From assembly GCA_017558825.1 (NCBI GenBank), contig JAFYTO010000005.1:1-64000 (forward strand): a stretch of 64,000 nt of DNA. Reading direction: 5' to 3'. The stretch comes from Clostridia bacterium (lineage in GTDB: Bacteria; Bacillota; Clostridia; Christensenellales; Borkfalkiaceae). The translations under genes and the position numbers were made by a program. The notes beneath the pieces are model-generated. The model worked only from the letters and a program-made list of their open reading frames with translations. It was not told the origin of the DNA and did not search any database. Position 1 is the stretch's first letter, and each line of letters opens with the position of its first letter. Below, piece by piece: positions 26,071 through 34,975 of the stretch.

Positions 26071-26793
26071 TTACGCCTCCTTATCTTTAAGTGCGTTGCA
26101 CGTTGAAAAAGAGAGTAAATTTGGCATAATTTCTTGTTTATTGCCGTCATTTTTTACTTTTCCGTCTGCAATAACTATAATTCTATCTGCAATATTCAAT
26201 ATTTTTTCTTGGTGAGAAATTATTAAAAGCGTGCCTTGAGTTTTTTGAGCAATTCTTTCAAAAACGGAAATTAAGCTGTTAAAACTCCAAAGGTCAATGC
26301 CGGCTTCAGGTTCGTCAAAAATAGTAAGTGAAGCACTGCGTGCCATAGTAACGGCAATTTCTATACGCTTAAGTTCTCCGCCAGATAAACTTGCGTTAAT
26401 TTCACGGTTAACGTATTCGCGCGCACATAAGCCAACTTCGCTTAAATAGGCGCAAACTTCCGCAACTTTTAATTTTTTACCGCAAGCCATATTAACAAGG
26501 TCGTATACCGTTATACCTTTAAATTTTACAGGTTGTTGGAAAGCAAACGCAATACCTTTTTTAGCGCGTTCAGTAATAGTTAAATTAGTAATATCTTCGC
26601 CGTTAAATAATATTTGACCGCTTGTTGGGGTTACAATGCCCATAATTATTTTTGCAAGGGTAGATTTGCCACTACCGTTAGGGCCTGTAAAAGCAACGAA
26701 CTTACCGTCAATTTTCAAGTTGATATCTTTTAAAATTTCTTTTTTGCCATTTTGGGTGTTAACCGTATAGCATATATTTTTTAATTCTAACAT
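26071..26793 (-). CDS. sufC: SufC, Fe-S assembly ATPase
   Basis: This 240-residue ABC-type ATPase has Walker A TGPNGSGKST, the SufC-typical Q-loop segment AFAFQQPVKFKGI, the signature SLSGGELKRIEIA, Walker B LTIFDEPEAGIDLWSF and ISHQEK. It is the first gene of a sufC-sufB operon with its own promoter. No sufS, sufU or iscS lies beside it, so sulfur delivery must come from elsewhere or from sulfide. Confidence 0.94.
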   Translation of the reverse strand: MLELKNICYTVNTQNGKKEILKDINLKIDGKFVAFTGPNGSGKSTLAKIIMGIVTPTSGQILFNGEDITNLTITERAKKGIAFAFQQPVKFKGITVYDLVNMACGKKLKVAEVCAYLSEVGLCAREYVNREINASLSGGELKRIEIAVTMARSASLTIFDEPEAGIDLWSFNSLISVFERIAQKTQGTLLIISHQEKILNIADRIIVIADGKVKNDGNKQEIMPNLLSFSTCNALKDKEA

Positions 26794-26824
26794 ATTCTGC
26801 CTTTTGTATAATTTAATAAAATAA

Positions 26825-26853
26825 ATTATAGTTTAAGAGTTGTATTTAGTCAA
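26825..26853 (-). promoter_or_regulatory. suf operon promoter
   Basis: On the minus strand, TTGACT (26848-26853) and TATAAT (26825-26830) have a 17-base spacer, 32 bases before the sufC start. Confidence 0.85.
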
Positions 26854-26986
26854 GCAAATAACTTGCTTTTTATTAAACATTATAATTCTTTCGCCTTTTT
26901 GCTTTTTTTATGCTATATTTCAACTTTAAATAATTTTAAAATTCTATAATTAAACTAAAAAACATAAAATAGTATAGGTTTTAATT

Positions 26987-27571
26987 ATGTTGATAGTGTC
27001 GTACGTTTTAAATAAAATTAAACAAAATCAATTACTTTTTATTTCTTTAATAGTTGTGTTTTTAGTAGGTTTTTTACTTGGAATATTTTTTGATTTGCCT
27101 CAACTTTTAAGCGAATTATATTCTTCGTTTGTGATAGATATTTTTAATAATGCTTTGTTTAATAAAGAACCAATATTTTCCTTCTTTTTTACTAGAATTT
27201 TAAACTTAATTTTACTTTATTTAATATCATTTTTATTATGTTTAAACGGCATATCGTTTTTTGGTATTTTTGCCTTAATTTTTTATAGGGCATACGTTTT
27301 GGCGGTGGCAGTTAAAACTTGTGCTATTTCCTTAAAATTTTTAGGAATAATACCTTTCATTTTCACCGTATTTTTAGAGAGTTTTACAGTAACGTTTTCG
27401 CTAATAATTTACGCTGTTTTATGCTATGAATACTATGAAAAAAGGAGGGATTGTTTTATTGAAAAACACGTTAAAAAAACCCTAATTTGTTTTATTATAG
27501 GAGTGCTTGGAATTATAGTGGAATGCCTATTTTTAATCTGTATATTTAGGCCTATAAATTTTTATTTTTAG
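26987..27571 (+). CDS. spoIIM: Stage II sporulation protein M-like membrane protein
   Basis: This 194-residue protein has five or so membrane helices, with FLVGFLLGIFFDLPQ after the first. The architecture and length match SpoIIM/DUF95. In B. subtilis SpoIIM works with SpoIID and SpoIIP in peptidoglycan remodelling during engulfment. It is followed by a dacF-type gene, as in several Clostridia. The call rests on topology and the early GxxxG-like region, so it is somewhat less secure than the spoIIA genes. Confidence 0.75.
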   Translation: MLIVSYVLNKIKQNQLLFISLIVVFLVGFLLGIFFDLPQLLSELYSSFVIDIFNNALFNKEPIFSFFFTRILNLILLYLISFLLCLNGISFFGIFALIFYRAYVLAVAVKTCAISLKFLGIIPFIFTVFLESFTVTFSLIIYAVLCYEYYEKRRDCFIEKHVKKTLICFIIGVLGIIVECLFLICIFRPINFYF

Positions 27572-27618
27572 GGTGTATAATTTTGTAAAAATTCCAAAAA
27601 ATATTAGCAAGGTGAATT

Positions 27619-28761
27619 ATGAAAAAAATTAAAATTTTATTGGTTTTATTTGTATTTTGCTTTGCTTTAACAGGTTTAAATAAAAGCGTTACGATTGTTA
27701 ATGCAAACACTGGCGAAAGTAAAGCTTCGTTTTTAATGGATTATAATAGTGGTACGGTAATTTCTAAACATAATGAAAACGAGCGTTTAAAAATTGCAAG
27801 TATGACAAAAATAATGTTGTTGCTTTTATGTTATGAAAATATAGAGGCTGGTGCTTTAAGCTTAGATGAAACGATAGTCGTTTCTAAAAACGCTTCTAAT
27901 ATGGGAGGCTCTCAAGTATTTTTAGAAGAAAACGGCGAGTATTTAGTTAAGGACTTGATAAAGAGTATTATTGTTTCTTCTGCAAACGATGCAAGCGTTG
28001 CTATGGCAGAAAGGCTTTACGGTAGTGAAGAAAATTGCGTTAAAAAGATGAATGAAAAGGCTGAAAGTTTAAATCTTAAAAACACGCTATTTTCTAATTG
28101 TACTGGGCTCCCAAAACCAATGCAATATTCTTCTGCTAAAGACGTAGCGTTAATTTTTAAAGAGTTAATTAAGCATTCAAACTATTTTGAATATTCTAAA
28201 ATTTGGCTTGATAAAATTGACCATAAAAACAACTCTACCGAACTTGCTAACACTAACAAATTGGTTAAGTTTTACGATGGTTGTGACGGTGGTAAAACCG
28301 GATACACTAGTGAGGCCGGTTTTTGTTTAACTGCAACGGCAAAACGAGGAAATATGCGCTTAATAGCCGTGGTAATAGGTAGTCCTACATCAAAGGATAG
28401 GTTTGGTGAAGTTTCTAAAATGTTTAATAACGGTTTTAATAATTATGAAAATAAAGCTGTTGTAGACGTAAATTCGTATCAAAATGAATTTGTAAAAGTT
28501 AAAAACGGCGAGGTAAGCCAAGTTGAAATAAAGCCAAAAAACAATTTCTACGTTTTTTCTAAAAAGGGTGAAGATGCTAACGTTTTAATTGAACAAAACG
28601 TAAATAAAGTATGCGCTCCATTAAAATGTGGAGAAAAGGTGGGCGAAATTGTAGTTTACTCAAACGGCACTGAGATAGGTAGAGTTGACTTAGTTTCTAC
28701 TAAAGACGTTAAAAAACTTAATTTTTTTGGCAACGTTTTACAAATTTTAAAAGAATGGTAA
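27619..28761 (+). CDS. dacF: D-alanyl-D-alanine carboxypeptidase (PBP5/DacF type)
   Basis: This is a 380-residue secreted or membrane-attached peptidase with an N-terminal signal sequence (about 1-29). The three penicillin-binding motifs are present: SMTK (S61 and K64), SAN (121-123) and KTG (226-228). A C-terminal beta domain follows (about 280-380). It trims the terminal D-Ala of stem peptides. Its neighbour spoIIM supports a sporulation role (DacF), but DacA/DacB-like functions cannot be excluded. Confidence 0.9.
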   Translation: MKKIKILLVLFVFCFALTGLNKSVTIVNANTGESKASFLMDYNSGTVISKHNENERLKIASMTKIMLLLLCYENIEAGALSLDETIVVSKNASNMGGSQVFLEENGEYLVKDLIKSIIVSSANDASVAMAERLYGSEENCVKKMNEKAESLNLKNTLFSNCTGLPKPMQYSSAKDVALIFKELIKHSNYFEYSKIWLDKIDHKNNSTELANTNKLVKFYDGCDGGKTGYTSEAGFCLTATAKRGNMRLIAVVIGSPTSKDRFGEVSKMFNNGFNNYENKAVVDVNSYQNEFVKVKNGEVSQVEIKPKNNFYVFSKKGEDANVLIEQNVNKVCAPLKCGEKVGEIVVYSNGTEIGRVDLVSTKDVKKLNFFGNVLQILKEW

Positions 28762-28778
28762 GCTTAATACAAACAAAA

Positions 28779-28814
28779 TGTAAGAACTTTAAAAATGTTC
28801 TTGCATTTTTTTTT
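28779..28814 (+). terminator. Rho-independent terminator
   Basis: TGTAAGAAC (28779-28787) pairs with GTTCTTGCA (28797-28805, one G-U), followed by nine T. Confidence 0.85.
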
Positions 28815-28851
28815 ATATTGTATTAAAATATAAAAATATAAGGAGTTTTTT

Positions 28852-29625
28852 ATGGGCGTTGCCGACAAATTTCAATCTACTGTAGATTATACGACAAAAC
28901 TTGATAATTTTGAAGGTCCGCTTGACCTCTTGCTTTATTTAATTAAGCAAGCGGAAGTTGACGTTAAAGATATTTTCGTATCTGAAGTTACCACTCAGTT
29001 TTTAGAGTACGTTTATAACAGCGATATTGATATGGAAACGGAAAGCGAATATTTGTCAATTGCGGCAACCATAATAGAAATAAAGTCAAAGGCTATTATT
29101 CCTAACGAACAAGCCGTTATGGAGGCTGAAGAAGAAAGCAATATGCTCATTAGAAAAATTGAAGAGTATAAGCTTTTAAAAGAATCGGCAGACAAGCTTA
29201 AAACGCTTGAAAACGTAGATAGGTTTTACAAAAAACCTGACGAAGATGCTTTTGACGTTAAAGTTGTTTATAAAGACTTTAATTTGGACGGATTGCTTTC
29301 CGCCTTTACAGACCTTCTTAAAAGGGTTGATATTAAAGAAACTATAGAAAATACCGAAAAAGAAATTCCTAAAGAAGTTTTTACCGTTGCTCAAAAACTT
29401 TTCTTTATAAGGGAAGAGCTTACAAAGCGTAAAACTATGAGCTTTTACGATTTGTTTACAAGGTTCTCTACTAAAAGCGAAATGATTGTAACGTTTCAAG
29501 CGCTTTTAGAACTTTTAAAACATCAATTTTTAACTTTTGAGCAAGATGATACGTTTGGAGATATAACATTACATTTTAACGAAAGCGGAGGAACTGAAAT
29601 TGAAAACCTTGACGAGTATAATTGA
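28852..29625 (+). CDS. scpA: Segregation and condensation protein A
   Basis: This 257-residue kleisin of the SMC-ScpAB condensin has the N-terminal signature FEGPLDLLLYLIKQAEVDVKDI and the C-terminal winged-helix segment FLTFEQDDTFGDITL. It bridges Smc heads with ScpB to organise and segregate chromosomes. Its end overlaps scpB by 26 bases, indicating translational coupling. Confidence 0.95.
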   Translation: MGVADKFQSTVDYTTKLDNFEGPLDLLLYLIKQAEVDVKDIFVSEVTTQFLEYVYNSDIDMETESEYLSIAATIIEIKSKAIIPNEQAVMEAEEESNMLIRKIEEYKLLKESADKLKTLENVDRFYKKPDEDAFDVKVVYKDFNLDGLLSAFTDLLKRVDIKETIENTEKEIPKEVFTVAQKLFFIREELTKRKTMSFYDLFTRFSTKSEMIVTFQALLELLKHQFLTFEQDDTFGDITLHFNESGGTEIENLDEYN

Positions 29626-30334
29626 GTCCGTATTATTTGTTTCTGGCGAGGCTGTTGCCATAAAAGATATTGCAGATAAAACCGGATATAGTGAAAAAGA
29701 AGTGCTTTCTACCGCAAAAGAAATGCAATCTAAATACGGAGAAGATTGCGGTATTAACCTTTTAATTTTTAATAAAAAATTACAACTTTCTTCAAATCCT
29801 AACAATGCTGAAGAAGTTTCCAACGTTTTAAAGCCTATAAAAGAGCGTGAACTTTCACGCAGTATGCTAGAAGTTGCGGCAATTATAGCGTATAAACAGC
29901 CAGTTACACGTATAGACTTAGAAGAATTGAGAGGCTCAAACAGTGAGTTTGCTATTCAAAATCTCTTAAAGCTTGGTGTAATAGAGGTTGTTGGTAGAAA
30001 AGATACTGTGGGTAAACCTATTTTGTTTGGCACTACCGATGCGTTCTTAAAGCGTTTCCAAATTTCTTCTCTTAGCGAACTTCCAGATTACGAAGAGCTC
30101 TTAGATAGAATATCTAAACTTCGTTCTCCTACGCAAGATAGCACGTATTTGTTTGAAAAAGAAGTGTACGTTGAAGAAAGTGAAATTAAAGAAAACTTTA
30201 TTGATGAAGTTGACGGCGCTCAAGAAATTGCAGTTACTCAAGAAGAAGTTAACAATACTGACGATATTATTGATTTTGATGAAGAAGAATTGCCAGACTT
30301 TTTGCAGGGCGAAGACGTAGAAATTATAAGGTAA
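29600..30334 (+). CDS. scpB: Segregation and condensation protein B
   Basis: This 244-residue double winged-helix partner of ScpA has ESVLFVSGEAVAIKDIA at the N-terminus, then EVAAIIAYKQPVTRIDLEELRG and the YGTTDAFLKRF-like segment (here FGTTDAFLKRF). The C-terminal 40 residues are acidic. The start is a TTG at 29600 with GGAGG 8 bases upstream, located inside scpA; no ATG gives a complete N-terminus. Confidence 0.94.
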   Translation: MKTLTSIIESVLFVSGEAVAIKDIADKTGYSEKEVLSTAKEMQSKYGEDCGINLLIFNKKLQLSSNPNNAEEVSNVLKPIKERELSRSMLEVAAIIAYKQPVTRIDLEELRGSNSEFAIQNLLKLGVIEVVGRKDTVGKPILFGTTDAFLKRFQISSLSELPDYEELLDRISKLRSPTQDSTYLFEKEVYVEESEIKENFIDEVDGAQEIAVTQEEVNNTDDIIDFDEEELPDFLQGEDVEIIR

Positions 30335-30342
30335 GGTGAGTT

Positions 30343-31215
30343 ATGAACTATTTTCATTTAAGGTTTCCAGATGGTAAATTTAAAGCGTTGACAATTAGTT
30401 ATGACGACGGTTGCAAAGCGGACGAAAGGTTTATTGAAGTTCTTAATAAATACGGTTTAAAGGCTACGCTTAACATAAATAGCAATTATATTCCATTGAC
30501 GGAAGATAGTGAATATTCAAAAACCCGCGCATCTTTTAAAGCGTTAAAAGAATTTATGGCATCTGGGCATGAATTGGCGGTGCACGGCGCAAGCCACGTT
30601 GCTAATGGCCGAATGACTATTCAGGACGGTATTGCCAACACTTTACTTGGAAGGCGTGGTATAGAAAATGCGTTTAATACTATAATTCGTGGTATGGCTT
30701 ATCCAGATAATGGCATAAACAACCCTATATATCCAACAACAAAAGAAAAGGTAAAAGAATATCTAAAAGATATTGGTATTTGTTATGCGCGCTCTTTAGG
30801 TGGCGATAATGATAAATTTTTATTGCCTGACGATTGGTACGAGTGGATGCCAACTGCTCATTTTTTAAGTAAAAATCTATTTGACTATTTACAAGCGTTT
30901 ATAGACCTTAAATTACCGTCATATAACGCTGCGCGTGGGGCAAAATTGTTTTATCTATGGGGTCATAGTTACGAGTTTGACCAAAAAGATTTATGGGGGC
31001 AATTGGAAAATTTTTGCCAAAAAGCGTCTTTTAAAGACGATATTTGGTATGCAACAAACATAGAAATTTACGATTACGTTAACGCATATTCTATGCTCGT
31101 ATTTAACATTGATAAAACTATTTGCTATAATCCTACGGTAATAACCGTATGGTTTGAAGCATTTGGCAATGTGTATAAAATTGAACCTGGCCAAACTTTG
31201 TATTTCAACAACTAA
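30343..31215 (+). CDS. Polysaccharide deacetylase-like (CE4) protein
   Basis: This 290-residue protein has no signal peptide. CE4 motifs are visible: TISYDDG (catalytic Asp and metal Asp, about 19-25) and HGASH (HxxxH metal site, about 81-85). The later motifs are less standard (GMAYPDNG, LWGHSYEFD). It probably removes an acetyl group from a sugar inside the cell or from an imported saccharide. It follows scpB after 8 bases, so it may share that transcript without functional linkage. Confidence 0.82.
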   Translation: MNYFHLRFPDGKFKALTISYDDGCKADERFIEVLNKYGLKATLNINSNYIPLTEDSEYSKTRASFKALKEFMASGHELAVHGASHVANGRMTIQDGIANTLLGRRGIENAFNTIIRGMAYPDNGINNPIYPTTKEKVKEYLKDIGICYARSLGGDNDKFLLPDDWYEWMPTAHFLSKNLFDYLQAFIDLKLPSYNAARGAKLFYLWGHSYEFDQKDLWGQLENFCQKASFKDDIWYATNIEIYDYVNAYSMLVFNIDKTICYNPTVITVWFEAFGNVYKIEPGQTLYFNN

Positions 31216-31233
31216 TAAAAACTATAAAAAATG

Positions 31234-31262
31234 GACAAGATTTTAAAACTTGTCTTTTTTTT
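31234..31262 (+). terminator. Rho-independent terminator
   Basis: GACAAG (31234-31239) pairs with CTTGTC (31249-31254), followed by eight T. Confidence 0.75.
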
Positions 31263-31265
31263 AAA

Positions 31266-31294
31266 TTGTATATCAACACTTGTTTTGATAAAAT
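31266..31294 (+). promoter_or_regulatory. Promoter with overlapping palindrome
   Basis: TTGTAT (31266-31271) and TAAAAT (31289-31294) have a 17-base spacer. An inverted repeat TATCAA...TTGATA spans 31270-31290, covering the spacer, and could be a repressor site. Confidence 0.6.
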
Positions 31295-31320
31295 TAAGAA
31301 AAACGTTTTAGGAGTTAAAA

Positions 31321-32193
31321 ATGTATAAAAAAGGATTTTATTGTGCTCTTGGCACACCGCTTGATAAAGATGGCAACTTAATGGTTGAAAGTTTTAAAAT
31401 TCAAATAGAAAATATGATAGATGCAGGTTGTGCAGGTTTATTGTGTATGGGCTCTATGGGTGCGGAAGCAGGGCTTTCTTATGCAACTTACAAGAAAACT
31501 GCGGAAGTTGCTTGCGCTGTTGTAAATGGCCGCGTTCCACTTTTAATTGGCGCTATGGATAACTCTGTTTTTAGAGTTAAAGAAAGGTTAGAAATGCTTA
31601 AAGGTTTAAACTATGACGGGTTGGTTTTAACCGCACCATTTTATCAAATGGACCCACCTAAAACGTTGGTTAAATTCTTTAAAGATTGTGCAGATATCAG
31701 TGAAAAGCCTTTATATTTATATGATTTGCCTATTATTACAAAACAAAAAATTTCTTTTGATATGATTAAGGAAGTTGCTAAACATCCTAACATCAAAGGT
31801 GTTAAATCTATTGATACAATTTTATGTCGTTTAATAAAATTAAATCTTAATGATTTTGAGGCTTTCCATAGTAATTTAGACGCGTTTGACGTTGGTGTAA
31901 GTTATGGTATAGACAAGGTTTTAGACGGCATGTTTGCTTGTATGCCTAAAACTTCAAAAGCAATAGGTGAAGCGATAGAAAACGATGATATTAACGCGCT
32001 TACAAAAAGCCTTAAAAATATGATAGATTTTCGTAACCTTTTAGTAAAATATTCTCTTTGGCCTGCCTTTACGGTTGCTATGAATTTACTTAAAATGGAA
32101 GGCTATTACGGCTATGGCTACGTTGATTATAACGTTAGTGAAGAAGGCGTTAAAGATATTGAAAATTTCTTAAAGGAAATTGGAGAACTTTAA
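31321..32193 (+). CDS. DapA/NAL-family Schiff-base aldolase or synthase
   Basis: This 290-residue TIM-barrel protein belongs to the dihydrodipicolinate synthase/N-acetylneuraminate lyase family. The Tyr of YLYDLP and the Schiff-base Lys of IKGVKSID are in place. The oxyanion motif reads GSMGAEAG, a departure from the GTTGE of true DapA, so a lyase acting on a sugar acid or sialic-acid-like substrate is more likely. It is monocistronic, next to an AraC gene. Confidence 0.85.
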   Translation: MYKKGFYCALGTPLDKDGNLMVESFKIQIENMIDAGCAGLLCMGSMGAEAGLSYATYKKTAEVACAVVNGRVPLLIGAMDNSVFRVKERLEMLKGLNYDGLVLTAPFYQMDPPKTLVKFFKDCADISEKPLYLYDLPIITKQKISFDMIKEVAKHPNIKGVKSIDTILCRLIKLNLNDFEAFHSNLDAFDVGVSYGIDKVLDGMFACMPKTSKAIGEAIENDDINALTKSLKNMIDFRNLLVKYSLWPAFTVAMNLLKMEGYYGYGYVDYNVSEEGVKDIENFLKEIGEL

Positions 32194-32204
32194 TATATAA
32201 TATT

Positions 32205-32236
32205 AAAAGCGAGCAAACATGCTCGCTTTTTTAATT
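32205..32236. terminator. Bidirectional terminator
   Basis: AAAAGCGAGC (32205-32214) pairs with GCTCGCTTTT (32221-32230). It is shared by the aldolase gene and the AraC gene converging from the right. Confidence 0.85.
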
Positions 32237-33085
32237 TTGTTTTCTGTATTTTTTTGGAGAAATTCCAACGTGTTTTGTAAAAAATCTTGTAAAATAATGC
32301 ACGCTTTCAAAGTTTAATTCTTCGCTAATTTCAGTAAAAGTTTTTCCAGTTGTTTTAATTAAATTTTGAGCATCTAAAAGTTTCTTATTAGCAACGTAAT
32401 CTAATATTGTTGTTTGCGTTGCTTTTTTAAATTCCTTACATAGCGTTGTTCTATTTGTGTTAAACAAAAATGCAAGTTCTTTAAGCGTTATTTTTTCCTT
32501 GTATTTGTCGTCTAAATATCCTATAAGTTCGCTAACGTTAAAAGTATATAAACTACTTTTGTCAACCGTGTTTTGCTTGCCTAACAATTCACGCATAATT
32601 GACAGTAAAAAATACTCAAGCAAAATTTTTAAAAGTTGTTCAGATGCAAAAGGTTGGCTTTTATTTTTTTTCATATTATATACGGGCACGTTGTGAGGAG
32701 GCATAAAAACGTTTCTTCCTTCCTTTACTATTTCAGCAAGTTTTTTAATATTGCTTTCACTTAGTAATATAGGCGCTTTTGAAAAATATTCACTTTTAAA
32801 CCCTTCGCAAGTAAAGCCTATTATAATAACGGTTGTTTTTTGCGTTTCATAACAGCTTAAACTGTGTTTTTCGTTTAAGCTGTGAATAATCATCATATTT
32901 TTATTAAGTTTACCGTTATAATTGTCTGACGCAACTTCCAGCTCTCCACTAGAAACGTACACTAGTTCGTAAAAAGGGTGTTTGTCAAACTCGGTAACAG
33001 TATTTTTATCAAAGTCAAAAAAGTGGACGTTTGCTATGCCGGTAACGCTTAACGTGTTATCCATTGTTTTAATTTTAAATTCCAT
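32231..33085 (-). CDS. AraC-family transcriptional regulator
   Basis: This 284-residue protein has an N-terminal cupin sensor (FFDFDKNTVTEFDKHPFYELVYV) and a C-terminal AraC double HTH (about 185-284: LKELAFLFNTNRTTLCKEFKK and ISEELNFESVHYFTRFFTKHVG). It diverges from the M24/ASRT genes over 175 bases that hold a 15-base palindrome, so it probably controls them; the aldolase gene is another candidate. The ligand is unknown. Confidence 0.93.
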   Translation of the reverse strand: MEFKIKTMDNTLSVTGIANVHFFDFDKNTVTEFDKHPFYELVYVSSGELEVASDNYNGKLNKNMMIIHSLNEKHSLSCYETQKTTVIIIGFTCEGFKSEYFSKAPILLSESNIKKLAEIVKEGRNVFMPPHNVPVYNMKKNKSQPFASEQLLKILLEYFLLSIMRELLGKQNTVDKSSLYTFNVSELIGYLDDKYKEKITLKELAFLFNTNRTTLCKEFKKATQTTILDYVANKKLLDAQNLIKTTGKTFTEISEELNFESVHYFTRFFTKHVGISPKKYRKQN

Positions 33086-33213
33086 AACTTATTCCTCAAA
33101 GCCATTTTAACCTAAAAAATGTTAACTGTCAATAAATAAATTTACGATTGTGCAAAAAACATTAACGATTTTATAAATACTTTATAATAGAGGTGTTGTA
33201 TAATTTTTTTAAC

Positions 33214-33228
33214 GAACCGTTTGGGTTC
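33214..33228. promoter_or_regulatory. Palindrome upstream of the M24 gene
   Basis: GAACC-GTTTG-GGTTC is a perfect 5-bp inverted repeat just downstream of TATAAT-like sequence (33184-33189 and 33199-33204). It is either an operator or a 5' leader hairpin. Confidence 0.45.
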
Positions 33229-33260
33229 AAAGTAATAATTTTATTTTTAGGAGAATTTTT

Positions 33261-34436
33261 ATGAATAGAATTTGTATCCCTGATTACGAATATCATGAAA
33301 GAATTGCAAAAGCTGCTAAACTCGTTGCAGCTAGAGGTCTTGACGCTATGCTCGTTGTTTCTACTGAAAGCGACTATGCTAACGCAAGATATTTCTCAGG
33401 CTTCTGGCCATTATTTGAAAGAGCGGGTGTTTTAATTGGCGCTAACGGAAAAGCGGTTTTATTAGTTGGTCCTGAATCTGCTATCTTTGCTAAAGACTTT
33501 GGTAAAATTGACAAAGTTATGGTTTTAAAAGAATTCCGTGAATCTGCTGACCCAGCATATCCAGAATTAGTTCCAGATACTTTTAAAGATGCGTTTAACT
33601 ACATTGGCGTTAACGGCGAATATGCTAAAATTGGTTTAGGTAGCTACGTTGAATGTACACTTCCTATTTTAGACGGTTTAAAGGAAAACTTCCCAAAAGC
33701 TGAAATTTCTTACTGCAATGACATTATGGTTGAACTCCGTTCTATTAAGAGTGAAAACGAAATTGCTTGTATGAAAGAAGGCTTTAGAATTATTGAAATT
33801 GCTACTGATGAAGTTATTAAAGCTTTAAAACCAGGTGTAACTGAACTTCAAATGGTTGGTATTGCTCAACGCGTTATTTACGAAAACGGTGCTGAATACG
33901 AAGGTTTACCAATGTACGTATTTAGTGAATCTTCTACTCGCCACGCAATTAGCCGTTCTACATATAAACAAATTGGTAAAGATGATATCGTTCAACTTAA
34001 CCTTTCTGCTAAAATTGACGGTTATTCTCCAGCAATCGGCTTACCAGTATTTATGGGTAAAGCAGAAGGCGAAAAGAAAGAGCTTGTTGAATTCTGTTTA
34101 AAGATGCACAACTGGACTACTGAAAACTTAAAGGCTGGTCTCCCTGCAGACGTTATTCCTAAAAAGTTCTTACAAATGTTCAATGATGCAGGCTACGGCA
34201 AAAACTACGTTTACGGTCCTTGCCACGGCACAGGTATGATTGAAGTTGAAGCTCCTTGGATGGAAACTTCTTCAAACTACATCTTAAAACCTAATATGAC
34301 TTTCCAAATTGACACGTTTATTTCTGGTTCTACTTTCGGTTGCCGTTGGGAAAAAGGTTGCGCTATTACTGAAACTGGCGTTGACTCTTATACTGATTAC
34401 TTAGAAAGAAAGGGCTTAATTGAACTTAACTTCTAA
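33261..34436 (+). CDS. M24-family (creatinase/aminopeptidase P-like) protein lacking standard metal ligands
   Basis: This is a 391-residue protein with a creatinase-type N-domain (about 1-150) and a pita-bread C-domain. Of the usual five M24 metal ligands, the first Asp is N247 (VQLNLSA), the second is A258 (GYSPAIG), H322 is kept (GPCHGTGM), the first Glu is D351 (FQIDTF) and E371 is kept (CAITETG). H228 occupies the position of the substrate His. It is therefore probably not a dinuclear metallopeptidase; creatinase, which is metal-free, shows that such a fold can still act on C-N bonds. It has an ASRT gene 15 bases downstream and a creatininase-family gene next. Confidence 0.88.
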   Translation: MNRICIPDYEYHERIAKAAKLVAARGLDAMLVVSTESDYANARYFSGFWPLFERAGVLIGANGKAVLLVGPESAIFAKDFGKIDKVMVLKEFRESADPAYPELVPDTFKDAFNYIGVNGEYAKIGLGSYVECTLPILDGLKENFPKAEISYCNDIMVELRSIKSENEIACMKEGFRIIEIATDEVIKALKPGVTELQMVGIAQRVIYENGAEYEGLPMYVFSESSTRHAISRSTYKQIGKDDIVQLNLSAKIDGYSPAIGLPVFMGKAEGEKKELVEFCLKMHNWTTENLKAGLPADVIPKKFLQMFNDAGYGKNYVYGPCHGTGMIEVEAPWMETSSNYILKPNMTFQIDTFISGSTFGCRWEKGCAITETGVDSYTDYLERKGLIELNF

Positions 34437-34451
34437 TTTATAGGTGAAATT

Positions 34452-34817
34452 ATGGGTAAAGTTGTTGGTAAAAAATATTGGATTATTCCTGACTGTGAAC
34501 TTCCACCAGAAGGCGAAGGTGTTTTAAAAGGTCATGAAAGCGTTATAGTTGTAAACGACTCTAATAAAACTGCAACTATTAAAGTTAAAATTTTCTACGT
34601 TGACAAACCTTGCTACGATGAAATTGTTTGGACTGTTGAACCTCAACGCGTTAGATGCTTTAGAATGAATAACGTTGACGATATGTGCGGCTACGTTGTT
34701 GAAAAGGAAGCGCAATACGCTATGAAACTTTCAAGCACTCAACCAATCGTAGTTCAATACGGAAGGCTTGATAATAGGCAAACAAACCTTGCTTATTACA
34801 CAACGCTTGCGTTCTAA
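34452..34817 (+). CDS. ASRT-like (sensory rhodopsin transducer family) beta-barrel protein
   Basis: This 121-residue protein matches the Anabaena sensory rhodopsin transducer family (PF07100): YWIIPDCELP, GHESVIVVND, KIFYVDKPCYDE, VEPQRVRCFRMN, and the terminal IVVQYGRLDNRQTNLAYYTT. No rhodopsin gene is present. Homologues in heterotrophic bacteria have been proposed to bind sugars or metabolites. Its place directly after the M24 gene suggests it handles the same substrate. It has its own terminator. Confidence 0.85.
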   Translation: MGKVVGKKYWIIPDCELPPEGEGVLKGHESVIVVNDSNKTATIKVKIFYVDKPCYDEIVWTVEPQRVRCFRMNNVDDMCGYVVEKEAQYAMKLSSTQPIVVQYGRLDNRQTNLAYYTTLAF

Positions 34818-34837
34818 TAGGATATAAAAACCAAATT

Positions 34838-34867
34838 AAAGAGTACGAATTTTCGTACTCTTTTTTA
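34838..34867 (+). terminator. Rho-independent terminator
   Basis: AAAGAGTACGAA pairs with TTCGTACTCTTT (stem 34841-34849/34852-34860 and flanks), followed by T6ATTT. Confidence 0.85.
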
Positions 34868-34904
34868 TTTTTTTAAAATTTTAATTTTAATGGTTAATTG
34901 TGTA

Positions 34905-34933
34905 TTGACATAGAGCGCTAATTGTGGCATAAT
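34905..34933 (+). promoter_or_regulatory. Promoter of the creatininase-family gene
   Basis: TTGACA (34905-34910) and CATAAT (34928-34933) are 17 bases apart, after the ASRT terminator. The gene is separately transcribed. Confidence 0.8.
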
Positions 34934-34975
34934 ATTAAAAAACAATCAATTTGTTATAAATTGGGGGAAATATCT

